Assembly: GCA_023265495.1 (NCBI GenBank)
Contig: JAHFTP010000120.1
Location: 1-5,457, forward strand
Reading direction: 5' to 3'
Length of the DNA stretch: 5,457 bases
Source of the DNA: Chlamydiota bacterium
GTDB lineage: Bacteria > Chlamydiota > Chlamydiia > Chlamydiales > Rhabdochlamydiaceae
In this document: one piece after another, positions 1 through 5,457 of the stretch
How the letters are laid out: every line of letters starts with the position of its first letter
Numbering within the stretch: the first letter of the stretch is position 1
Made by a program: the position numbers and the translations under genes
Notes under the pieces: model-generated
What the model saw: only the letters and a program-made list of their open reading frames with translations
The model's database searches: none
What the model was told of the DNA's origin: nothing

Positions 1-622
1 GATGATCTACGTATTGGCCAACGGGGTTTTTGGGGTCTGATTGCAGCGTCTGCAAATGCCAAATGTCGTCGAAGGAGCGGATCCAAAATACGTCGATAAA
101 CACCTTTTTCTCAGCGTCATATTCTTGGTAAATAAGTTTGGAGCCGTCTTTGAGGTGTAGGACGCGGAAGGGCTCTGTCCTTTTCCCCCTGAAGGAATGT
201 CTAAAATGGGCATCTCGAAAAGAGTCTAAGTAATTCAGAGACTGAGGAAGCAGAGTTTCCACACTAGCTAAATTAAACAAACAGCAGAAGGTGGCCATCA
301 GGAAAAAGGGGGAAAATAACTTCTTCTTACTAATGCCAGATGCTTGCAGGGCAACTAGCTCTCTAGAGCCGTTCATCGTGCAGAGCACTTTGATGGTAGC
401 GATGAGTAGGGCTAGGGGAATGAGTAGGTCTGCACGCTTGATGAACTGGCAGCTATAGTACAGGGCAATATCTGCGAACTGAATGTGTTTGTCTTTGACA
501 AAGTCTTGTATATGAGTGGAATAGTCGACAATGCCGTAGAGGAAGAAAAAACAAAATAGGAAAAAGAAAAACACTTTGTTCAGTTCTTTAAATATATATC
601 TCTTCCAGATGGTGTTTAGCAT
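1..622 (-). CDS. lptG: LptG-type LPS export permease (YjgP/YjgQ family), 3' end outside window
   Basis: This is the N-terminal 207 residues of a YjgP/YjgQ-family permease, read on the minus strand with no internal stop to the window edge. In the family, LptF and LptG form the inner-membrane channel of LptB2FG, which uses ATP hydrolysis by LptB to extract LPS and pass it to the LptC/LptA bridge. Visible features are a short basic N-terminus (WKRYIFKELNK), a Phe-rich first membrane helix at about residues 16-34, a second at about 64-82, the family's conserved cytoplasmic turn with a Glu (NGSRELVALQASG, 84-96), and a third helix at about 103-122. The start of the periplasmic beta domain follows from about 150 (FRVLHLKDGSKLIY). 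The remaining periplasmic part and helices 4-6 are missing. The ATG at 622 overlaps the lptF stop (TAATG), and GAGGT at 631-635 sits 8 nt upstream inside lptF, so translation is probably coupled. LptG rather than LptF is assigned from its downstream position; the family is sure, the paralogue less so. Confidence 0.9.
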   Translation of the reverse strand, partial: MLNTIWKRYIFKELNKVFFFFLFCFFFLYGIVDYSTHIQDFVKDKHIQFADIALYYSCQFIKRADLLIPLALLIATIKVLCTMNGSRELVALQASGISKKKLFSPFFLMATFCCLFNLASVETLLPQSLNYLDSFRDAHFRHSFRGKRTEPFRVLHLKDGSKLIYQEYDAEKKVFIDVFWIRSFDDIWHLQTLQSDPKNPVGQYVDH

Positions 623-635
623 TATTCTATACCTC
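622..635 (-). promoter_or_regulatory. lptF-lptG junction: 1-base TAATG overlap with internal ribosome site
   Basis: The lptF stop TAA (624-622) shares its last A with the lptG start ATG (622-620). A Shine-Dalgarno-like GAGGT at 635-631 lies within the final codons of lptF at an 8-nt spacing. This arrangement normally couples translation of two subunits made in equal amounts, which suits the LptF:LptG heterodimer. The overlap is directly visible; the coupling is inferred. Confidence 0.7.
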
Positions 636-1725
636 GCGCCACGGAGATAAAATTTCTATAGCAAAAAAGAAGGATAACAGGATGGGGAAGCAAGTAAATA
701 AACATAGAGATTTGTGGGGTGTGCCGGAACGAACGGGCAGAGACAAAGCAAACTAAGAAAAATGCGGCTAGCGAAAAGGCTAGGAGAATGCCTTTTTTTC
801 TTCTCTGCCTTCCGATCTCCATGCCAAAGGCAATGCCAATGAAGGTGAAGGTGAAGGCGGCGATGCCAAGGGTGGCTCTTCGTGTCATCTCCATCGCTGC
901 TGACTTGCCAATAGACAAGAGGTCTGCCTTTTTTTCTATAAATTCTTTGGCCATTAGCAGACGCATAGGCAGGTATTCATTGCCAGTGAACCAGTCTGCA
1001 CTTTCCAGGTGTTCGGTAAGGGAAGAGGCTTTTGTTTGCATAGTCTTTTGGTTTTCTATGACTAGATGATCAAATCCCTTTTTTTCGTTTTTTGTGTCAA
1101 TGTTAGAGATGAACGTAACGTTTTTCCCTTTGATCTGGTCCCCTTCCAACATCAGCTCTTTTGCCGTCATAAGATTGAGCCTATTATTGGAGGCGCTGCG
1201 TGTAATAATGACCACTTCTTCTGCGGACTTGCCCGATTTGAGTTTTTTTACATCGATAAAGGAGTCATCGAGTTTGAGGATAGTTTCTTTTTGCAGCAGT
1301 GTAAGGGGGTTTTTGGAGGTGGTCTCATATACAAGTTGCTTGGTAAGCCCTCGACAGTAAGGCGATAGCTCAGAGACAATAGAGAAATTCAGCAACGAAA
1401 GAAGGACCCCTGCCAGTATGAGGGGGTAGGCAATGGGAAATAATCCAAGCCCACACGTTCTAAAGGCGGTAAGTTCTTGTGTGTGGCTGAGCTTCTGAAA
1501 GAGAATCATCGCAGCAATCAGGCAAGAGATCGGTATCGCTAGCGGAAGGATGTAAGGGATCTGGTAAAGAGTGAAAAAGAAAATCGTATCCCAGCTGGCA
1601 CCGGAAGAGGCGAATTTGGCGATCTCCTGAAAGCGTGTCACAAGCAAAATAGCAATGAAGCCCACAACACAGAGGACAAAAACTTGGAAATAGCTGCGCA
1701 ATAAATAGCGCCAAAGTATAGGCAT
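622..1725 (-). CDS. lptF: LptF-type LPS export permease (YjgP/YjgQ family)
   Basis: This is a complete 367-residue membrane protein, a normal length for LptF/LptG. Its architecture is typical: three N-terminal helices (about residues 13-31, 47-76, 96-115), a soluble periplasmic domain (about 120-270, the beta-jellyroll part that carries LPS), and three C-terminal helices (about 286-302, 312-330, 339-356). The cytoplasmic turn after helix 2 has the family pattern with the conserved Glu (KLSHTQELTAFRTCG, 78-92). A basic loop GRQRRKKG (305-312) separates helices 4 and 5, as is usual. It should pair with the downstream LptG and with LptB encoded elsewhere to move LPS or lipooligosaccharide out of the inner membrane. 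The ATG at 1725 gives the expected short N-terminus (MPILWRYLLRSYF). Only a weak GAGTG lies upstream as a ribosome site. It is the first gene of a two-gene minus-strand unit and is divergent from tilS. The LptF/LptG split rests on gene order. Confidence 0.93.
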   Translation of the reverse strand: MPILWRYLLRSYFQVFVLCVVGFIAILLVTRFQEIAKFASSGASWDTIFFFTLYQIPYILPLAIPISCLIAAMILFQKLSHTQELTAFRTCGLGLFPIAYPLILAGVLLSLLNFSIVSELSPYCRGLTKQLVYETTSKNPLTLLQKETILKLDDSFIDVKKLKSGKSAEEVVIITRSASNNRLNLMTAKELMLEGDQIKGKNVTFISNIDTKNEKKGFDHLVIENQKTMQTKASSLTEHLESADWFTGNEYLPMRLLMAKEFIEKKADLLSIGKSAAMEMTRRATLGIAAFTFTFIGIAFGMEIGRQRRKKGILLAFSLAAFFLVCFVSARSFRHTPQISMFIYLLPHPVILLFCYRNFISVARGIE

Positions 1726-1772
1726 CAGTCACTCAAGTAGTTTTTAAAAGACTTTTTGCCTAATTCTAGGAT

Positions 1773-1862
1773 AAAATCTAGTAAATTCCCAGCGTTTTCT
1801 TCTTCCTTGGATCCCCTAAGAGCGGTTCTTTTTCTGTTTGCGAAAAATCTAGGTAGTAAATT
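1773..1862. repeat. Imperfect direct repeat pair in the lptF-tilS intergenic region
   Basis: AAAATCTAGTAAATT at 1773-1787 recurs at 1844-1862 as AAAATCTAGGTAGTAAATT, the same string apart from a 4-base insertion (GTAG) in the middle. The two copies start 71 bases apart, between the divergent lptF and tilS genes. They contain the CTAG tetramer, which also occurs at 1767-1770. They may be regulator-binding sites or the remains of a local duplication; AT-rich sequence makes some chance similarity possible. No function is recognised. Confidence 0.4.
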
Positions 1863-1865
1863 ATT

Positions 1866-1871
1866 TATAAT
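1866..1871 (+). promoter_or_regulatory. Perfect TATAAT, candidate -10 box
   Basis: A consensus TATAAT lies 141 bases before the preferred tilS start and reads toward it. I cannot find a good -35 at 16-18 bases: TTGCGA at 1838-1843 is 22 bases away, which is too far for a typical sigma-70-type promoter. If it is active, the transcript would begin near 1878 and carry a leader of about 135 nt before tilS. AT-rich intergenic DNA produces such hexamers by chance, so confidence is low. Confidence 0.25.
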
Positions 1872-1974
1872 CAGGTGGATGGAGGAGGGTGAGTCGGAAA
1901 ATTCATCGGCTGCCAGGAGTTGTTGAGAGAAGAGTTCCTCTCTTTAGAAAAGAAAGAATTCATGAGATTCGATC

Positions 1975-2003
1975 TGGTTTTTTCTTGTTTTTTTTTCTAT
2001 ACT
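1975..2003 (+). promoter_or_regulatory. T-rich promoter-like element directly before tilS
   Basis: TATACT at 1998-2003 is a good -10 match preceded by a very T-rich stretch (including nine T at 1988-1996). A weak -35 candidate, TGGTTT at 1975-1980, is 17 bases upstream. Transcription would begin around 2009-2012, at or next to the ATG of tilS at 2012. That would yield a leaderless or nearly leaderless mRNA, in keeping with the absence of any Shine-Dalgarno before this ATG. The -35 is poor, so this remains a candidate. Confidence 0.3.
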
Positions 2004-2011
2004 GTCTTGTT

Positions 2012-3367
2012 ATGAAAGACAGACCCTTACAGACAGTAAAAGCTTTTTTACAAAGACAGGCTCCCATAGAAGGACCTATGCTTCTTGGATATTCCGGAGG
2101 GTATGACTCCAAAGCTCTCCTCTATATTCTTTTAGCATGCAGGGAATCGATCCCATTTGTGCTTCATATAGCTCATGTGGACCATGGCTGGAGAAAAGAG
2201 AGCAAGGAGGAGGTCCTCTCTATTCAGGAAGAAGCGAAACATCTTTCTTTGCCTGTTCATCTTCACTGTATTGATAGTCAGCGTTTTGCATCAGGCAATG
2301 CAGAGCTCATTGCCCGCGAGGAAAGACTGGCTTTCTTTCAAAAGGTATACAAGCAAATTGGAGCTAGAGCACTTGTGCTTGCTCACCAAAAAGAAGACCT
2401 TTCAGAAACAGTACTAAAAAGAGTGCTGGAAGGGCCAAGTCTCCTTTCCTTAAAAGGGATGGAAACAATCTCTACCCTAGATGGAATGACCCTTTGGCGG
2501 CCTCTGCTTTCCTGCAGGAAAAAAGAACTCATGTGCTTTTTAGAGAGCAAGCATTTGCCGGCGTTTCATGACCTTACCAATGAAGACCCCAAGTATCTTA
2601 GAGCGAGGATGAGGACCCAGATCTTCCCCTTTCTAGAAAAGTCGTTTGGCAAAAGCTTTGGGGACAACCTAGTATGTCTCGCGGAGGAGGCAGGATCTCT
2701 CGATAGTTACATGGCAGAAAGGATACAAAGAATAGAGCGCTGCGTAGAGAGGGGAGTATTAGGTGCTCTCGTTGACTTCACTAAGGTAGACCCTATTCAT
2801 CCATTTGAGTGTAAGTGCTTTTTAAAAAAGTTCTTGTTTAAGGAAGGGATAAGTTTTTCTCGTGAAATCCTAGAGAGGATGACACGGGCGCTTATCGAGC
2901 GCGAGGGGAATATCTCCATCGCTTATAAAGGTAGCACCCTTTGCTCGCTAGATAGGGGTATCCTTTTTATTACTTCCCATCTTCCCACCCCTCCAAGCGA
3001 GCAGCCCTTATTAACGAGTACCTCTGTCTGCAATGGTTGGAAGTGGAACTTTCTAGTAGAAGAAGAGTCGTCCGAGCCACAAAACGCTCAGTGGAGAGCC
3101 CTTTTTCTTACAGGAAAAGCAGTTTTTTATTTGCCAAAAGGGGAGTTTTTCTTATCTTCAAAGCTTTTGGAAGAAAAAAATAAAAAAAATATCCTTGAGG
3201 TTTTGCAAGAGAAAAAGGTCCCGGCCTTTATGCGCAGGTGTTTTCCTTTTGTTATTGATAACAAAACCCTTGCATATGAGTTTTTGAGTGGGGTCTCTAG
3301 GAAGAAAGACGCCGCAGAGGACTGTCTCAAAGTAGTCGTGACTATTGAACGAATGAACGAATTATAA
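2012..3367 (+). CDS. tilS: tRNA(Ile) lysidine synthetase TilS
   Basis: TilS uses ATP and lysine to convert the wobble cytidine of the CAU-anticodon tRNA(Ile) to lysidine, so that the tRNA reads AUA and is charged with isoleucine. It is a cytoplasmic N-type ATP pyrophosphatase and usually essential. From the ATG at 2012 the protein has 451 residues, near the size of the long E. coli-type enzyme. The ATP-binding PP-loop SGGYDS is at 28-33, followed by HVDHGWR (55-61), the GN.E..AR..R..FF pattern (95-109), the AHQKEDLSET motif (124-133), RPLL (163-166), and the TN(x6)RARMR motif (189-201) before P206. A C-terminal part with VLQEKKVPAFMRR...FPFVIDNKTLAYEFLSG resembles the TilS C-terminal tRNA-binding domain. 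The reading frame stays open upstream to a GTG at 1889, but that would add 41 residues including a run of aromatic and hydrophobic residues (GFFLFFFLYCLV), odd for this cytosolic enzyme; the ATG puts the PP-loop at the normal place. It lies 179 bases upstream of ftsH in the same direction. Confidence 0.94.
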   Translation: MKDRPLQTVKAFLQRQAPIEGPMLLGYSGGYDSKALLYILLACRESIPFVLHIAHVDHGWRKESKEEVLSIQEEAKHLSLPVHLHCIDSQRFASGNAELIAREERLAFFQKVYKQIGARALVLAHQKEDLSETVLKRVLEGPSLLSLKGMETISTLDGMTLWRPLLSCRKKELMCFLESKHLPAFHDLTNEDPKYLRARMRTQIFPFLEKSFGKSFGDNLVCLAEEAGSLDSYMAERIQRIERCVERGVLGALVDFTKVDPIHPFECKCFLKKFLFKEGISFSREILERMTRALIEREGNISIAYKGSTLCSLDRGILFITSHLPTPPSEQPLLTSTSVCNGWKWNFLVEEESSEPQNAQWRALFLTGKAVFYLPKGEFFLSSKLLEEKNKKNILEVLQEKKVPAFMRRCFPFVIDNKTLAYEFLSGVSRKKDAAEDCLKVVVTIERMNEL

Positions 3368-3455
3368 GACAATAATAGGTTTTATTTGCTATCATACGGT
3401 AACGGGGGGAGTAAGTCAAAATAGGCTTCACATTTTTTGTGGGGTGGATTTTGCG

Positions 3456-3468
3456 AGGGAATATCCCT
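3456..3468. repeat. Palindrome AGGGAATATCCCT between tilS and ftsH
   Basis: AGGGA (3456-3460) and TCCCT (3464-3468) are perfect inverted copies around a 3-base centre. In RNA this is a 5-bp hairpin, followed by TTACTTTTATCT, so it could be a weak tilS terminator. It also abuts a candidate ftsH -35 (TTTACT, 3468-3473), so it could equally be an operator. The stem is short and the T tract broken, and neither role is secure. Confidence 0.3.
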
Positions 3469-3497
3469 TTACTTTTATCTCGGTAAAATGGTTAAAT
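3468..3497 (+). promoter_or_regulatory. Candidate ftsH promoter
   Basis: TTTACT (3468-3473, four of six matches to TTGACA) and TTAAAT (3492-3497, four of six matches to TATAAT) are separated by 18 bases. Transcription would begin near 3504, giving a leader of about 43 nt before the ftsH ATG. No Shine-Dalgarno is visible before that ATG (GTGTAGTACAAT precedes it). The rest of the 179-base gap is AT-rich with no recognisable gene or structured RNA. The match is modest in AT-rich DNA. Confidence 0.3.
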
Positions 3498-3546
3498 TTT
3501 TTACTTATTCCAAAAAATTACTAAATCAACATTAGTGTAGTACAAT

Positions 3547-5457
3547 ATGAGTGGTGACAATAATTTTAAGTCGGATAAAAAAAGCTTCCCAGGTGGTTTT
3601 TTCATTTTCCTGCTAGCTATCGTTCTCGTCGTTTTAACTATGCAGAACATAAACAGCGAAAAAACGGCTAAAGTCTCCTTCAGCCATCAAGTTGAGCATC
3701 TAGTCAACTTAGACCTGATACAAAAGGAAGACAGCCGAAAAGTGGCTTTAAATGACAATCTTGTCACTTTCAGTGGAAAATTTCAAGATCATGTGACCGA
3801 TGATGCTAAAGCCCGCTATCGATATCTCGAGTTGCTCAATACAAATCATGGGCTCACGGCAGATCAGCAGGCCTTACTGCAGGATATGGTTGCCCAACGA
3901 CAGTATGTGAAGGAATCGGCAGATTGGTTTTTACACCTAAGCGGCCTGCCCATTCCAGCAGGTGGGTACAGAGTGATTGACCCCATCTACGACACTGCCC
4001 AGCAGGAAAATGCGATTGTCATCAAGAGTCTCTCCAGCAAAAATGTCACAAGTTTAAAAGACTTGGAGACAAGATTTAACTTGCTCTCTTCTAGCACCAC
4101 CCCGGACGAGGTTCTTTCTTTTGGCAGTGATTTGCTTGCGTTGATTCAAGGGTTTCGATCTCCCGCCTTAGGCATTGGGGATGAGACGATGAAAGAGCAG
4201 ATCAGAAACATAGAGCAGCAAGTAGCGCAAGTGAACTACTCCTCTAGTGCAAGCACAGTAGAGCAAAATCTCCATGTGTACGCCAGCGCGCTTACTGTCC
4301 TTAGCAATGTTGTCATACAGCTTGATAAAGACCAAAATCATATGAGGCTCACTGAGCTCCGCTCCGTAAGAACGTATAAAGCAGAAATCGAGCAACAGAG
4401 TTTCCTATCAGACGATTTAGAGAAAAATACGGCACAGCTAGATAAAGCTAGACAGAGCGTTGCCAATGTGATCTGGTATTTTAATAATAAAGAGCTTTCT
4501 ACAAGAGCCTTAGAAAAACAAGATCCGGAGGCGTATGCGCAGTGGTATGCACAAGCAAAGCAAGAGTGGGATACCTTTGCAGCGAATAAGGGCGCCGTCT
4601 TTAAAGCCCCTGACCAGCCAAGAAATGCCGTCTTAGAAAAGACCTTTAAAAGTGAAGAGCCAGCTCCTAATTACTTCAGCTATTTACTCACTCTTCTCCC
4701 TGTCTTACTGGTCGTATTCCTTCTGTACTTTGTTTTTTCCAGACAGATGAAAGGGGTAGGTTCTAGTGCTATGAGCTTTGGCAAGTCTCCCGCTAAGTTG
4801 CTCACCAAAGAAAAGAATAAAACCACCTTCAAAGATGTAGCTGGATGCGACGAAGCGAAAGAAGAACTGCAAGAGATTGTAGAATTCTTGAAAGATCCAG
4901 GTAAATTCACATCCCTTGGTGCTAGGATCCCTAAGGGGGTTTTATGTATAGGAGCGCCGGGAACCGGTAAAACGCTCATTGCCAAAGCAGTGGCCGGTGA
5001 AGCGGATAGACCTTTCTTCTCCATATCAGGCTCCGACTTTGTGGAGATGTTCGTTGGTGTGGGCGCTAGCAGAATTAGAGACCTCTTCGACCAAGCTAAA
5101 AAACAAGCCCCCTGCATCATCTTTATGGATGAGATCGACGCCGTAGGAAGGCATAGAGGCGCCGGCATTGGCGGCGGTCATGATGAAAGGGAGCAGACAC
5201 TCAACCAGCTTCTCGTAGAAATGGATGGATTTGATACGAGCGAAGGGGTGATCCTCATCGCAGCAACAAACCGTCCTGACGTATTGGATAAAGCTCTGCT
5301 AAGACCAGGCCGTTTTGATAGAAGGATTGTTATACACCTTCCAGATATTAAGGGGCGCTTTGAAATTTTGAAAGTGCATGCTAAGAAAATCAAGTTAGAT
5401 CCTTCTGTCGACCTGATGTATATCGCAAGAAATACACCAGGAGCATCCGGCGCTGAC
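3547..5457 (+). CDS. ftsH: ATP-dependent zinc metalloprotease FtsH, 3' end outside window
   Basis: FtsH is a hexameric inner-membrane AAA+ protease that pulls out and degrades misfolded membrane proteins and selected soluble regulators. The window holds the first 637 residues with no stop. Membrane helix 1 is at about residues 16-32 and helix 2 at about 378-398; the roughly 345 residues between them face the periplasm, far more than the usual 75 or so. The AAA domain shows Walker A GAPGTGKT (469-476, Ala in place of the usual second-position Pro), pore loop F502-V503-G504, Walker B IIFMDEIDA (524-532), and the second region of homology ATNRPDVLDKALLRPGRFDRR with the arginines R586 and R589. 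The sequence ends at TPGASGAD, just after the small AAA subdomain begins, so the HEXXH protease domain is not seen. The ATG at 3547 is chosen because it gives a short polar N-terminus before helix 1. The large periplasmic part is a known feature of chlamydial FtsH as I recall it; the identity is essentially certain. Confidence 0.97.
   Translation, partial: MSGDNNFKSDKKSFPGGFFIFLLAIVLVVLTMQNINSEKTAKVSFSHQVEHLVNLDLIQKEDSRKVALNDNLVTFSGKFQDHVTDDAKARYRYLELLNTNHGLTADQQALLQDMVAQRQYVKESADWFLHLSGLPIPAGGYRVIDPIYDTAQQENAIVIKSLSSKNVTSLKDLETRFNLLSSSTTPDEVLSFGSDLLALIQGFRSPALGIGDETMKEQIRNIEQQVAQVNYSSSASTVEQNLHVYASALTVLSNVVIQLDKDQNHMRLTELRSVRTYKAEIEQQSFLSDDLEKNTAQLDKARQSVANVIWYFNNKELSTRALEKQDPEAYAQWYAQAKQEWDTFAANKGAVFKAPDQPRNAVLEKTFKSEEPAPNYFSYLLTLLPVLLVVFLLYFVFSRQMKGVGSSAMSFGKSPAKLLTKEKNKTTFKDVAGCDEAKEELQEIVEFLKDPGKFTSLGARIPKGVLCIGAPGTGKTLIAKAVAGEADRPFFSISGSDFVEMFVGVGASRIRDLFDQAKKQAPCIIFMDEIDAVGRHRGAGIGGGHDEREQTLNQLLVEMDGFDTSEGVILIAATNRPDVLDKALLRPGRFDRRIVIHLPDIKGRFEILKVHAKKIKLDPSVDLMYIARNTPGASGAD

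Noticed and set aside
7..213. A 68-codon minus-strand open frame at the window start.
   Set aside because: It is in a different frame from the convincing LptG reading, which runs through the same bases without a stop and shows family features.
719..1368. Plus-strand open frames of about 100 codons opposite lptF.
   Set aside because: They lie fully antisense to a well-supported membrane protein gene, overlap one another in different frames and have no recognisable domains.
1806..1820. CTTGGATCCCCTAAG followed by T-rich sequence as a plus-strand terminator.
   Set aside because: The stem is five pairs with a bulge, and no plus-strand gene lies upstream to be terminated.
1879..1926. Fifteen-codon open frame starting at ATG 1879 in the tilS upstream region (MEEGESENSSAARSC), a possible leader peptide.
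   Set aside because: There is no properly spaced ribosome site (AGGTGG is directly adjacent), no run of regulatory codons, and such short frames are common by chance.
1872..1950. A possible tRNA-like sequence after TATAAT.
   Set aside because: I could not form an acceptor stem, a T-loop (GTTCGAATC-type) or an anticodon arm from it.
3541..3546. TACAAT immediately before the ftsH ATG as a -10 box, with TTACTA at 3518-3523 as -35.
   Set aside because: Spacing is good (17), but transcription would begin inside the coding region and the next in-frame ATG would remove membrane helix 1.
4680..5168. A 162-codon minus-strand open frame opposite ftsH.
   Set aside because: It is antisense to the highly conserved AAA domain of FtsH and reads as low-complexity Ser/Pro/Leu sequence, typical of a shadow frame.

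Overview
The window looks like a piece of a Chlamydiae (Chlamydiota) chromosome. Two things point there. The first is the gene order: two adjacent LptF/LptG-type permease genes, then a divergent tilS followed by ftsH. From memory this matches the CT838/CT839-mesJ(tilS)-ftsH stretch of Chlamydia trachomatis. The second is the FtsH protein, whose segment between its two N-terminal membrane helices is about 345 residues, against roughly 75 in E. coli FtsH. Moderate GC and divergent protein sequences would fit a chlamydia-like (environmental) member, but I cannot name the genus from the sequence alone.

Layout. Bases 1-622 (minus strand) hold the N-terminal 207 residues of an LptG-type permease; its 3' end lies outside the window. 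Bases 622-1725 (minus) hold a complete LptF-type permease, and the two genes overlap by one base (TAATG). Bases 1726-2011 are a divergent intergenic region with a perfect TATAAT, a pair of imperfect direct repeats and a T-rich promoter-like stretch just before tilS. Bases 2012-3367 (plus) encode TilS, tRNA(Ile) lysidine synthetase. Bases 3368-3546 are a second intergenic region with a small palindrome and a candidate promoter. Bases 3547-5457 (plus) encode the first 637 residues of FtsH, which is cut by the window edge before its protease domain.

How the genes fit together. LptF and LptG form the membrane pair of the LptB2FG transporter, which extracts lipopolysaccharide (lipooligosaccharide in chlamydiae) from the inner membrane. 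FtsH is an inner-membrane AAA+ protease; in E. coli it also controls LPS synthesis through LpxC, but a functional link here is only inference from proximity. TilS is an essential tRNA-modifying enzyme. All four are housekeeping genes.

I see no mobile element, tRNA, rRNA, CRISPR array or clear new system. The most notable points are the greatly enlarged periplasmic region of FtsH, the ambiguous start of tilS (possibly leaderless), and the repeats and promoter-like elements in the two intergenic regions.
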